DNA from: Dermatemys mawii
Lineage: Eukaryota > Chordata > Testudines > Dermatemydidae
DNA length: 64,000 nucleotides
Assembly: GCA_007922305.1 (NCBI GenBank)
Contig: ML677335.1
Location: 40,414,887-40,478,886, forward strand
Direction of reading: 5' to 3'
A program made the translations under genes and the position numbers. Positions within the stretch are counted from its first letter, which is position 1; every line of letters starts with the position of its first letter. Below are positions 52,601 to 64,000 of the stretch, in pieces. The notes under the pieces are model-generated. The model made no database searches. It saw only the letters and a program-made list of their open reading frames with translations, and had not been told where the DNA came from.

Positions 52601-54129
52601 CATTTTTCAGCTTTACCTTAGGCAACTTTTATGAGATGCTCTTCAGATTAACTACAGTACGGTACTTTAAGAACTATGAAAATGAAGCTCATCTTCCCAC
52701 TCTAAAAAACCTGGGGTGGAAAGAAACCTAAAAACACTTGGTATTCACAGCTTTTGAAATCTCAACTATTATTTGTATTTTCAGCACTTTTCCAAGGTTT
52801 TAAAGCACCCTGCATCTCCATCCTTGCTTTGAATGAATTTTCAATATGCATCTTACATGTGTCTGAACAATTTTATGTGCATTTATGAACTATTGCATCA
52901 ACAAATGAAAGAAAGAGAGATCAAAGAAAAATAAATAGTTGTAATATAATTTATAGTGGTAATGGAGCTTGAGATTAACATTAGGACTAGTCATGGGACC
53001 AGAAAGAGGCAACCTGAAAGAGTGCTTCAACTCCTTATAGGCAGCTGATATAACAGGCATTTCCAGGGCTAACAAGAATGATGTCCGTTAGGATTATTGA
53101 AGTCAGTTGGAGCTATAAATTACAGAATTATAATATATGCACAGTAAATCTTTTCTATGTGAGAACTGAAAAGTCATTGTGACATTATCTAAGCCTCTCC
53201 ACATTCGGCAGCCAGCCAGTATTATGGTTAATTACTGTATCTAATGAAGCACCACACTGTTTGACCCCACCCCCAGCCTGTTTGACTTTTAGTCAAAATG
53301 CAACAAGCACATTCTGAAAAGCCAAATAAAATCTTACACCATGATAGAAAAAAAAAAGATGACTGTGGTCAGAGTGATCTTTACACACGGTGAAATCTAT
53401 TTCTGCACGCAGTGCTGTGACTCTGTGCAGGAGAATTGTGGGTGAACTGGGACCCCTTTCTGAAGATGCAGTTTTAGGTTAGAATTGGAAAAGCAGCTGT
53501 AACCCCTTGATACTACTTGCATGGGGTGCTAGGGTGAATGGATTTTCGTAAGCACTTCACTCTACTCTTCAGAATGATTTTTTTTTAAATGGATGATTTC
53601 ACAACTATCTAGGTGGTTTGCAATCTGAAGGCTAAATTGTCCTTTCAGGCCTGGGCCTGTGGAAAGGGTAGTGCGTATATGCACCTCTTTCAAGGGGAGC
53701 CCCTTTCTTTCCTGATCACGCATTGCTCCTGGGAGAAATATTCTCCTTCTAGCTCTTAGTGGTAGCAGAGTACTTCCCAGCTGTTAAACTGGGGAAAGAG
53801 TCAAGTCTCTGCCCATAGCCTGCAAATCTCTGTGTGTAAGGGGGAAGAGCGTACACAGTGTGTAGACCTGTACAGTTCAATGACAGGCATTAATGATAAT
53901 ATGCAAAGCTCCAACTGTATGATCTTAAAATCTTTTCAGGAGAAATGGGGCTCAGACATAAAATCTGGATCTGGATTCCCTTCGTGATCAGGAGTTGGTG
54001 TTATCCAAATGTTTGGCTCCTCCCATTACAAAGGCAACTCCAGCCATGAAATTCTGCTTTGTATTCAGGCTTGAACTTCAAGATGATAAAATGAAAGAAC
54101 ACACTTCAGAACAAGGAAACACTATGTGA

Positions 54130-54173
<44 letters not shown>

Positions 54174-54186
54174 ANNNNNNNNNNGA

Positions 54187-54234
<48 letters not shown>

Positions 54235-56450
54235 AAAGCAGAGAAGAACAAGGTACGGGGCACCCACTTAGGTAGAGATAATGCACCTAAGATAGAAGCA
54301 GATCATCCCCCATTTTTCCTTAGTCAGGACATCCTTGAAACTTACAGTTTAGTTTAGTTGCTGGATTTCTCAGTACTGTGAGGACTACAGCAATGCATCT
54401 TACTACCTCAGTTATGGATTTGCCACAAGCCATCAGAAAGATAAATAAAAACTAACTAATAAAATGAAACAAACTAACCCAGACTAGAAATAACAGGCAA
54501 AAAAGTAACTCAGTACATTACAATGTAACCAGGATGGGAAGGCAGCATAACAAAAATACCTTATAAAGTCAAGTGTCTACTTCATTTGCTACATAAAGCC
54601 ATATGACATTATGTGGGTTGTGTGGTACAAGATTTATGTCAGGTCCTGTTTATGCAGTCCCAGTCTAGAATTACACAATTTTATTCTCCTAGGAAAACAT
54701 GGCATTTTTCCCCCAAAAGCCTGGCCTAAAAATTGAATCACTCCCACCTCTAGAAATCTGGTGTATATCTTATATTCATGGAGGGAGACGAGAGAAAGAC
54801 ACTTGCTCGTTAGCTAGCATAATAACTGTAGCATGTGCTTTCCCCTCATTATGAAGGGGAAGTCGCGCCTTAGTATTTTTTGGGGAGAAACCAAATGCTC
54901 TAGTTTTTTAGCACTGAGTACTTTTACCTTCTCTAAACACCAGATAACCAGCCAACTCTGAAAGTGCTGCCACCACCATGTTGCGCTCCACCCCATTCAA
55001 CTTTTGTCATTTGTGAAATCCTCAGGCCAGACTCTAAAGATGTTAGCAATTAAATATTAGAGGCCTTAAAGAATGAGAGATAACCTTTGCCTATGTGGAG
55101 CTTCCCATGCTTGAATGGAACTCTGTGTACATTCAGCAAAACTTTTCAAGCCTGTATGGCCTTGGTAGAGGGCCAATATTATCCTGGTATTGCTTTTCTG
55201 AATTAAAGTGACAAACTTTAATCCTAATTTCAGATCATTGTACAGTATGGAATTTTGGGTTTGTGCCATTTATTGTATAGTAATTTGCATGCCTGCTAGC
55301 AGAAAAATGAGAAGAATAAATTCTTAAACTTGGATTTTTAAAGCCAAAACAGAATAATCCCTTTCCTTCTATATGTTTAATCCATCCTGTATAATGATGG
55401 AGAAAAACAACTTGAAGGGAAGACTAAAAAGGAATGAAAGAAAGATGACTAACATCATGAGGATTACTTATGGTTACTGTAACAGCTATTCTTAGAAGTC
55501 ATGCCTTATAATCCAACAAGTCAATCCAGAACATTTCTTAGGTTAGGAATATGTTTAAATCTTACCAAAAATATTTTTTTATGATTTAACTGTAGGTTGC
55601 TGTAACTAAAACCAGATACAATTAGAATTTGAAAGAAAACATTTAGCATTCCCCAAATTAGAATGATTATTTACAACTCTGAAAGCATAGTAAACAGGGA
55701 ATGAATTCAGTTACTAGCTATCAGTGTGTATTATTTAGGTTAGACCAAAAATATGTGAAGAAAAATTGCTCTTTTGAGTATGTATTAAAGCACATATGAG
55801 ATGCAGTATCAGTTATCATGTACTGCTTGCAGATCTCTGCAATACCTCAGCTCAAAGGAAAGTCAGAATGCCAATCTGGTGTTTCAACCCCAATTTATTT
55901 TTGTGGCTTATGCAGTTGTTACTTTAACGTGTGTTTTTGTGGTTTGATAAAAAGTTACAAAACATCATTTAATTTTCCAAAATTAAACGATCTTTTTCCC
56001 TTTTTTATATAAAGGAAAATACACTTCAAAACCTTCAATAGAAAGATAAGAAAACCATCTTTATCCCAAAGGAACTTAAAAGCAGCACCATACAACAAAC
56101 AGCAAAGAAAGAAGGGACACTAACCAAGGCAGAAACCTCCTTTCCCTTCACACTGAATATTTATCCTGAGAATCTTGAGAGATCGATAGAGATTCAGGGT
56201 GGTGGTAGAATGGAATGGGAAGAGAGTAGCGGTGGAAGGAGGGTGGTAAATGCATAGGAAGAAAGCCAGCCTTCTTATTTTATGCATCACCATCAGGAGG
56301 GAGAATTTTGGTGTCCATTTATTTATTTGTGTGGAGGTGGTGCCTAGAGGCCTCAACCCAGTGTACATACACACAGCTAGAGAGAGTCCTTGACTGAAAG
56401 AGTTTAAAGACTTAAACAAACAAGACAGAAAAAAGATACACAACAGTAAC
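49620..56450. other. Unassigned non-coding DNA around the microsatellite
   Basis: Apart from the GAAA array, no repeat family or domain-bearing ORF was recognised. Confidence 0.45.
54128..54236. repeat. (GAAA)n microsatellite with assembly gap
   Basis: A pure GAAA/AAAG array on both sides of ten N at 54175-54184. The true array length is unknown. The ORF reading of this array (repeated SFFLSFF) is an artefact. Confidence 0.95.
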
Positions 56451-56454
56451 TTTA

Positions 56455-56560
56455 TCCCTATTTTCCAGATGGAAAAATACAGCATACAGTGACTTGCCCA
56501 AGGTCACACATGAAAGGCTACAATACAAGATGAGGTGCTAACCTCTAAGCAAAATCACCT
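56455..56560 (-). repeat. MIR-like SINE fragment
   Basis: CCCTATTTTCCAGATGGAAA and GTGACTTGCCCAAGGTCACA are the MIR core read on the reverse strand. Confidence 0.75.
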
Positions 56561-57293
56561 ATATAACTAGCTCTATGAAAGACTTAGGCTTCTGTAGAAG
56601 AACAGTTAGTGAGTGGCAAGCTAGTGTGTTAATGTATCCTGCACTAAGCTATGCACTAACTGTCTGTGTGGACACTGCTGCCATACACTAAAAGTGCCCT
56701 AGTGTGCTTTGATCTATTCTGCTTTGAAATAAGAGCAGCTAATTGCTCATCTAGAGGAGCCCAAGTCTATTACAATGACAGATGTATCATAGAGCCAGAC
56801 ACCCATTTATATGGATGATTTTGTTTAAAGGTTAGGATGAAAAGAACTGGCACATTGAAACTCTATGTAACGCTAGCTTTCCAAAGACGTGCTAGAATGC
56901 TTCTAATTTGGGGGAGGTCAGAAAATTATTAGGGAATCTGCTGTCGATACAGTAGCTGCACAGTTAAATTCTTCTGTCACTTCTCTGTGAGATGATTTTT
57001 TTTAACTCCTTGAAATTAATGCATATTCTAGAAGGATTTGGGGATACTAAGGAAATGTTCATTTGGAGCCTTTCCTTGCCTACTTTCTTTTGTCCACAGC
57101 CAATGAATGCCTCATGACAGTATCTGGGTCTTTGTCTATACATGAGAACAAGGTCTTCCAAACTTCAACAGCCTGTCTCCTGTGGACTCCTGCTGATCCT
57201 ATCATGTAGAATATTAGTGCTGGTAGGAATGTATCATTGTCTTGCAAATATTCAGTCACATTGTTTATGATCCAAGATGCACGTCTTGGATGC

Positions 57294-57410
57294 TGTGATG
57301 GAGTGGTCCACCCCACACAAAACTGGAAGGGGTCAAGGTGGCCAGGTAAGCCCAATTAACTGCCCAGGTTGCACCTGGAGGAGATGCCCTCTATCTTTGA
57401 GTTGAGCCCC
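57294..57410 (+). repeat. Left ~115-bp direct repeat of the Gag-like element
   Basis: Begins TGTGATGGAGTGG and ends near GTTGAGCCCC. It matches 58465-58579 with scattered substitutions. It is a possible LTR fragment. Confidence 0.6.
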
Positions 57411-57581
57411 CAAACTGGTGGAGAACACAGCTTGATACAAGGGGAGGGTGAAAGGACTGCACATGACGGTCGCTCCATGATCTAAAAGGGGAGTGTCGGA
57501 GACTGTGGCAGACTGTGAAGGACTGTGGCAGACACAAGGGGAGTATGGAAGGCCACAGCAGGAAAAAAAGGGAAAGATACA

Positions 57582-58094
57582 ATGGACCCACAGTATGCAA
57601 AAGCTTTCTTTGCAGATGGCACTTACATCCACCCAGGCTACATTCCAGAGCTGTCGTCCTTGCAGAAGGACACTGACAAACAGCAGGGACAGATCCAGGC
57701 CATGTTGAGGCTGGTTCTGGAATGCTGACAGAAACAATGGGGGGCACACTCGTACCTGCAAAATTATTTGATGCAGCTGATCCAACAGCAGCTGTATTTA
57801 TTCAAGATCATGCAGGAAGAAGTTAGCAGAGGCCACAGAGAGCTAGATAGGAAAGGAAGTATCTGGGCTAGGAGGCTGGAGACCTGGCCAAAGCAGTTGT
57901 ATGTCCATGGGTGAAGGGGACATCTAAAAGGTCAGTCGCCTTATACAAACTGCAGGGAGAAGGCCAGCCCAGGAGAGGTGACTAGACAAGAGAATGCTGA
58001 AGCATGGCCTGCTGAAAAGGCAAGGACACGGGTTTGTTTTAGGTGCTGTGAGATCTGTCATATAAAAAGGCACTGCCCTCTTGACAAAGGGTGA
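57582..58094 (+). pseudogene. Gag-like ORF remnant with CCHC zinc knuckle
   Basis: One frame runs from an ATG at 57582 (MDPQYAKAFF...) to a TGA at 58092-58094. It is interrupted by in-frame TGA codons at 57726-57728 (codon 49) and 57912-57914 (codon 111), with no frame change between them. Codons 20-95 are rich in Gln, Leu and Glu and could form a helix or coiled coil. At codons 152-165 (58035-58076) there is a perfect C-x2-C-x4-H-x4-C zinc knuckle (CFRCCEICHIKRHC), the RNA-binding module of retroelement nucleocapsid. The two stops show the copy is not functional. The family is not certain. Confidence 0.65.
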
Positions 58095-58464
58095 GGTAGC
58101 AAAGCAGAAGAGCTGGACTCCAGTGAGATAGAAAGAAGGGGTTTAAGAAAATAAAATAGTTGGGATGGAGAAGGCCCAGATAGAAAACGGGAATTCAGAC
58201 CCTGCGGGAAAGGGAGATGGGGGATTCTGCGGAGTAAGTAAAGACACTGCAGGAGAAATTAGCAGTGATCGCGCAGGCCTTATGAGAAGATACAGAGGGC
58301 TTAGAATTGCAGCAAAATAAGTACCAGGACACAGGAGAAAGGTAGATTGCTCCTCATGAAGGGGGACCTGGAGCAAGAGTGGGATGACCTGCAGGCCCCA
58401 TTATGGCAGATGCAGGTCAGGAGACCCCCATACCTCCACAGGATGTAATCTTGGGAGTGAGGTA

Positions 58465-58579
58465 TGTGATGGGGCGTCCACCCCACACAAGACTGGAAGG
58501 GATTAAGGCAGTCAGGTAGACCCATTAACTGCCTAAGTTGCACCTGAGGGAGGTGCCACTCAGCAGTGACTAGAGCCCC
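58465..58579 (+). repeat. Right ~115-bp direct repeat of the Gag-like element
   Basis: Begins TGTGATGGGGCGTCC and ends near CTAGAGCCCC. It has the same orientation as the left copy, from which it differs at many positions, so if these are LTRs the insertion is old. Confidence 0.6.
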
Positions 58580-58589
58580 TATCATAGAT

Positions 58590-61490
58590 GCTTAAGGAGG
58601 GGGAGAATATTTGAGCAAGGAAAGGGTAGGCCTTTAACTAATCTCTCACCACTCCAGTAGATATACCATTTCCTGAGCTACAGCATAAACTGATTTCACT
58701 TTTCTCACAACAGCATTTTATTTATCATATTTAAATATTCATTTCATTTTCCCTTTATCTGCTGTACCCTATTTAACCCCAGACCAGTGATACTTTAAGA
58801 CAGGGCATGTAATCCCAAGGTTTGTTATTTTAGGCCCTCCTGTTTTCTTAGGCACCTTTTCCTGGGAGTTTTCCTACTTTGAGAGAGCTTTTATATTCTG
58901 ATTTAGGAACGGACTTCTCACTGATCTTACCAAACAGCTCAAAACTAACAGAAAGGTAAACGCAGAAGAGTGCAGTTTTCAACTGGTTGAATTCCTGGTA
59001 ATTTATTTAAGAACCTCACTCCATAGGAGGTATTTGTCAAGGTGCCTATAACATCATCACAATTTGCTAGTATGATATTAGTATGGTAACATGCTCTTTC
59101 AGTATCAAAGTGTAATTTTTTTTCTGTCCAAAAAGTATTTCTTTCTATTGTATTATGCCTTAAACTAAGTATGTTTTCTGTCAGGGGCATGTATCCTTAA
59201 TATGATTAAAAACTAGCAAAGGCAATTGCATTGCCTAATTACTACACTCCCTCCTGAATCATCCATCACATGGGAAATTTTATGCCCAAATGGTTAAACT
59301 TTATCTTTCCTCACAGGCAAAATTTTCACCACTTCATTTCATGGGACCTTAGATGTAGTTGGGACAAAGTAATAAGAGCTAGTTTGGTTTAAAAAACAAT
59401 GGTTTAAAAACATAAAGCTATCCTGAAAGGGATTCACAATTATTAATGAAGAGTAATCTTCTGAAGTAGCCATCGAATGATTTAAAAGGCATTTGTTCCT
59501 GAATGTTCTTTTCCTCTCTCTCAAACAAAACAGATTAAGGAGGAAATTAAATTCTTGAAGAAATAAATTTTGACTGAAGTGAGAAATCACACTTTGAAGC
59601 TAATTTAGGAGAGATGAAATTAATTTTGGTGACATTTATTCTATTTAGCAAAAATGGCGACAAAACATATAGTAGCTCTGTTACCATGAGATAAGAGGCT
59701 AGTAATTTAAGGCTGGGCATAGCTACAGTCTACAACGATTTAATCCTTCTGGTACAACATCCCTTGTGACCTATCATTAATGGTTTAGAATAAAACTGAC
59801 AATTATTATTAGCTAGTAATTGGATTTTGGAGATTCAGTATAAAGTTAGGATAATTTAAATTGACTGTTGACATTGGAAAGATTATGTAAATGTTCTGAA
59901 TCAGCTGTATTTATCAATTTACTTAGCTGGATTAAAAAAACCTAACATATCACTATTGTCTGCAACAAAATGCAAAAAGTGCAAGATTACAGAACTATTT
60001 TCTGTATGTTCAATTAAAAAAAAACAACAAATTTTATCTTTGAAGGAGAAATAGACTGTATCTGGACTATACCAAATACCTCTGTTGCAACATGCATAAA
60101 GCACACTTTTTAAAATATACACCTTTATATTATCCTAAGACCAGAAACTACTGAATGTGTGTCAGAAACTTGTGGCCAAGAGCAAAATAAAATAGTCATG
60201 GAATAATATTTTATTATATGGAATTTTTAATGATAAAAGCTGAATTTCAGAAACCAAGAGAGGAATTGCAAATCAAGCAGTCATTACAAATTTATAGGGC
60301 ATTTTTTGTGCCACAACTGCTTTCCACATGGTTTAAACTTTCTGGTTTCTATAACAGTGATGTACATACACATATAATAGCCTTCTGTGTAACTTCGAAA
60401 CCTAGACAAATCTGGCTTATTTGGAAAAACACATTTTTGTCAGTTCAAAACACATTTACATTTCATATGCCAGTGCACAGCAGCTCAGGCAAAGGTGTAA
60501 AGGAATTCACAAATGTTTTATCATCTCATAATCTTTGTTAACTGTTCTCTTAAAGGGACAGTTTGGTTTCACTTTAAAAATCCATTTGTTACAGCCTTAC
60601 GTTTAAATAATAATTCCCACCTTCGACACTTTAAACTCCTCTCCCCCATTTTATTTCAGTCTTTTCTCACTGTTTTTTTTTTCCTGATACCAACATCAGT
60701 GCCCTTTTCCTCCTACATGGAAGTCACAACAGACCAAGTCTCTGGGGGCCATAAATCATAGCTGTCCTCCAAATAACAAGTACATCGTCTAAGAAATGCA
60801 CTCTGCATAAAATTGTCAAAACCTGGAATCCAAGACATACTTCTGAACAGAGGAAAATGCATGTCAAACGTATGAACTCATTCTACAAAAACAGACCAAT
60901 TTTGTTCACAGGTGTTTTTTTAAAAAAAATCTTTTCCATTGTTTTTATTAAATAGTGTTAGTAGAATGGACTGTAGTGGTCACCATTAAAAAGTCAACAT
61001 TTACCTACAGTTTTCAGGGAAGAGGTATCTAAGACGTAATAAAGTTGCTTCTTATTTCAACCATAGAAGAAACTATACTTTCTCAGATACCACTTTGAGC
61101 TAAGTGTTCTCAAATGTTGATTTTTTTTATTGCTATTTCAGGATATTTATTTTGCTCAAGTGTCCAGCTCTCCTTCATTCTGATGTTCTCAAAATCTGTT
61201 CTTTGACCAGATATTAATTAACAAACCAGTGAAATATTCATGGTTAGAGTAAATACTATATCCTTTGCACTAACATTTTCAAAATGGTTGCCTAAAACTA
61301 GGCTACTAAATTCTTATTTTGACATCCAGCAGCTTTCATTGACCATACATGACTGGGAGATGCTGGGCATAGATTTAAAAAGTTCTAACAGCTGATGTTA
61401 AGAGCTTCTGGAGGGAGCCATTGCAGTGCACAAGTTTTGTTGCTCCTACAAAACCCAGCAATTATGACACACATGCTTGAGCACCATTTA
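58590..61490. other. AT-rich non-coding DNA
   Basis: ORFs up to 107 codons have no domain. No repeat was recognised. Confidence 0.45.
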
Positions 61491-61496
61491 GTTGCT

Positions 61497-61893
61497 AAAG
61501 CTGTGCAGAGAATGGAAATTCCATTTCAAGAAGAATTTCAAAATTTTGAAATTTGTCTTTGTTCCAGTTAGGAATGAATCCCATATATTTTGGCATTCTC
61601 TGCAAAAGAAAATTCTGAAAATAAAATCCTTTGGCTTCTTTCATCTTGATTTCACTCTATTATTTTTATATTGCATTATAATATATCAAACTACAAAAAA
61701 TCCAACTTTTTTGTATTTTCAAAATAGAAAATCAAAACTTGATGTTTTGACAATGACAAAAAAAATTCTTGTTTTGGCCAAAACAAAATTTCAGTGAAAT
61801 AGATATGGTTTCATGAAGCGTGTCCACTTCAGCAGAATGGCAGTCTCCGATAGAAAATGGTTCCATTGTAGTCTTTGCATCCAGCTCTACCAT
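61497..61893 (+). repeat. AT-rich 0.4-kb interspersed repeat, copy 2
   Basis: Same orientation and block order as the copy at 11.9 kb. It begins AGCTGTGCAGAGAATGG and ends near GCATCCAGCTCTACC; AGCTG and CAGCT at the two ends suggest short inverted termini. The small ORF over it has no recognisable domain. Confidence 0.65.
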
Positions 61894-61998
61894 TTGCATA
61901 TATAGAGAGCTCTCCTATAACAGGAGCTGAACTTTAACCATCCGTTTTTGAAAAAGTTGATATGTTTTCTGGCCCTGTTAACTGCTAATGGAGATTAT

Positions 61999-62095
61999 GG
62001 GCCAGATCCTCAACTGATGTAAATAAGCATAGAAAGTAAATTGGTGTAAGCAAGGATAGCTTCATTGACTTCAACTGACCTATGCCAATTTACAC
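61999..62095. repeat. Short palindromic repeat, GGGCCAGATCCTCAACTG copy
   Basis: Starts GGGCCAGATCCTCAACTGAT and carries CTTCATTGACTTCAACTGAC, then CAATTTACAC. The right arm is truncated before the GATCTGGCC end. Confidence 0.55.
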
Positions 62096-62474
62096 GTTGT
62101 AAATCCATCTGTATATCTTTAAAGAGCTATAAAGCATTAGAGAATTATGCCACTATGTGGACAATCTGAGTTCAGATTCTAGCAGGCAGCATGGTAAGAG
62201 CAGCAGTGCATCCATGAGGTGATATCTTCAGCTGCAATAGAGAGGGAGAACATTGCCTCCTCCAGCTATGCTGTGTATCACCCAATGTGTGTGCGAAATT
62301 AGCCATATGTGGCTCTGCCCCTGAACTGGACTGAAGGAGATCTAGGGCCTGTTCCCAGGTCTGTCACAGATTCTACAAGACTTTGTGTTAACAACTTCAT
62401 CTCTATGAGGGAGGTTTTCAAAGGCACAAAGGGAGTTTTCAATGGGAACTGGACGCCCAACTCCTCTTTGCACC

Positions 62475-62665
62475 TTTGAAAATATCCCCCATCTGTGCCT
62501 CACCTCTCACACTTACAAAAGAAGGAGATTACTCCTTCCTTTCTATCTTGCCTATTTAGGCTGTAAGCTCTTTGAGGCAGTGTCTCTCTCTTACTACATA
62601 TATGTACAGCGCCTAGCACAAAGGGACCCTTAGCTCTAGTGGCAATAGTAACACAATGATGATAC
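62475..62665 (+). repeat. MIR/L2-like 3' tail
   Basis: CCCCCATCTGTGCCTCACC, AGGCTGTAAGCTCTTTGAGG, ATGTACAGCGCCTAGCACA and AGGGACCCTTAGCTC give the forward tail; it ends near AATGATGATACTG. Confidence 0.75.
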
Positions 62666-62669
62666 TGAG

Positions 62670-64000
62670 GTAGGTGGATAGGGCACTAGTCAAGGATAGG
62701 AAAAGAAATCCTAACCTGTTGTCTATCCATCAGGAGAGGAGAGAATTAAAAAGGTAATGAAGTGAAACCAGGAAAGTTAAGCTATATACCCTTTGGTTAG
62801 GCCTAAAATCCTGTTTCTTGATTAGGTAGAGAAGCCTAGAAGGGACCCCATTTGGAGGGTCAAGTCACAAGAGGAAGCCATAAGTATTGTATGAGATATT
62901 TATATAACACATGCATGTTATGGATATCCTTTGTGGCCTCACAGCCTCAGCGTGTATGATATTAAAGTGCATTGCCAAGAAAAAGATCATGATGACAACA
63001 GTAAGAGTTGAAGGGTCATACATTCCCTCACTTAAATAAGGCAGAAAGATTCAAACAAACAGTGCCAAGCTGTTTCAATATTAAGAGGAGGAAATTGTGA
63101 GTCAACAGTTAAAATGTTCTTCCTCAGTAAATACAATTAGTGTCACCCTGATTTTAAAAGTGAACATTCACACTGAGACCTGTGAGACTGTCTGAAATAC
63201 AAGACCTAAGCTTTCTCTTGGTATTTTCCCATGAATAAAGCTAAATTAGAGATAGCGCAAAAACAAGCAAAAAATAGGCGCCAGTCAGCTTCTTGTGTCA
63301 AGGGAAGATATTACATTCCCTGAGGGAAATGTAGAGCTGGTGAAAAGTGCCAGACCAATAGCCCTGAATGATGCAAGTCATCTACCCCTTCAGGCAAAGT
63401 ACATTATTGGTGGAAAGTTTGGTGGTTGAAGCCTGGTGGGTATGGAGAGCCATCTAAAGATGATGGTGGATGTACTGACTTTTCCCCACTGTTGAGGAGT
63501 TATAGTTTGCCTACTGCTAATGAGATGTGGAATCTGGAGTTCTTACTGGATCTTTGCCTGCTTATGGACTCTTTCCCCCTATCTGTGTCTGTCAGAAGGT
63601 TTTTCCCTCAGACTGATCTACAGCTCTTCATCCGTTTATTACTTCAGGACTGCACTACTTCAGCATGCTCCACACAAAGCTTTTCTCGAAGACCACTCAG
63701 AAACTTGAGCTTCTGTGGCACTCAGCTGTCCACTTAATCACATGGAACATATAGCACTTGAACTTTGTAGATTTAATTGGTTGTTCGGTTGTTCCGTGGT
63801 TCAATTAAATGCACTGATTTAATCTATAAACTATACATGATTTGGGCACTGGCTTTCATGGTTCCTGATCCTGTACTATGAGCCACGTGAACAGGCTGCT
63901 ACACCTGTGCACGGCCCCCTCTGACACTCATGGACACATGCGCAAATTGGAATCTAGGACCTTCTCTCTTCTCACAGACTCTATTCCAAAAGCTAGAATC
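62670..64000. other. Unassigned non-coding DNA
   Basis: A 103-codon ORF at 63426-63737 has no recognisable domain and an overlapping alternative frame; treated as chance. Confidence 0.4.

Larger units (their letters stand above)
57294..58579 (+). mobile_element. LTR-retroelement-like remnant with Gag fragment
   Basis: Two direct repeats of about 115 bp (57294-57410 and 58465-58579) both begin TGTGATGG and share CCACCCCACACAA, GACTGGAAGGG-like and GGTTGCACCTG-like blocks. They flank about 1.05 kb that contains a Gag-like reading frame. They may be LTR pieces or internal duplications; no primer-binding site or polypurine tract was recognised. No protease, reverse transcriptase or integrase sequence was seen, so this is a heavily deleted or non-autonomous copy. 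It could belong to a Gypsy-like or an endogenous-retrovirus-like family. Confidence 0.55.

Noticed and set aside
54078..54263. 61-codon ORF with repeated SFFLSFF
   Set aside because: It is a translation of the GAAA microsatellite across the N gap.
57333..57785. 150-codon minus-strand ORF
   Set aside because: It lies opposite the Gag-like frame and the left direct repeat; there is no domain, so it is an antisense shadow.

Overview
The window looks like non-coding vertebrate nuclear DNA, most likely from a turtle. It is AT-rich and has no long host ORF. It is full of decayed sauropsid-type interspersed repeats: MIR/L2-like tails, a CR1 3' end, Penelope-like retroelement fragments and several hairpin MITEs. 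The turtle call rests on remembered resemblance of several repeats to chelonian families (the Penelope 3' end, the CpG-bearing MITE at 41.5 kb, the Gag-like element at 57 kb) and was not searched. I found no convincing exon of a host protein-coding gene, no tRNA or rRNA gene, no CRISPR array and nothing prokaryotic. The window is probably intergenic or deep intronic.

Layout. 1-14.9 kb: unique-looking DNA with short hairpin repeats, MIR-like SINE pieces, a MITE with inverted ends (4.40-4.54 kb) and an AT-rich 0.4-kb repeat (11.9-12.3 kb). 14.95-17.4 kb: the main feature, a nearly complete DNA transposon on the minus strand. Its single transposase-like ORF is broken by a 43-bp tandem duplication, and it lies between imperfect inverted ends. 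17.6-33.5 kb: MIR/L2-like pieces, small palindromic repeats, a perfect CTCF-core match at 30.52 kb, and a 22.3-23.9 kb stretch that looks like conserved regulatory DNA. 33.5-45.1 kb: three Penelope-like insertions, each with a target-site duplication. One (43.2-43.9 kb) encodes the C-terminal GIY-YIG endonuclease. The other two (33.6 and 44.8 kb) are short fold-back pairs of the element's 3' end. A CpG-bearing hairpin MITE lies at 41.5 kb. 45.3-64 kb: a CR1 tail, more MIR/L2-like pieces, a tandemly structured repeat at 48.5-49.0 kb, a GAAA microsatellite containing a 10-N assembly gap, a retroelement Gag-like remnant with a CCHC zinc knuckle between two ~115-bp direct repeats (57.3-58.6 kb), and a second copy of the AT-rich repeat at 61.5 kb.

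The genes do not form a pathway; every protein-coding trace belongs to a mobile element. The two points most worth following are the transposon (N-terminal treble-clef-like Cys domain, DDE-type motifs, and four C/EBP-ATF-like motifs upstream of its ORF) and the two fold-back Penelope units. Those units share the same end points and carry their own target-site duplications, which suggests a defined short non-autonomous element rather than chance inverted insertions.
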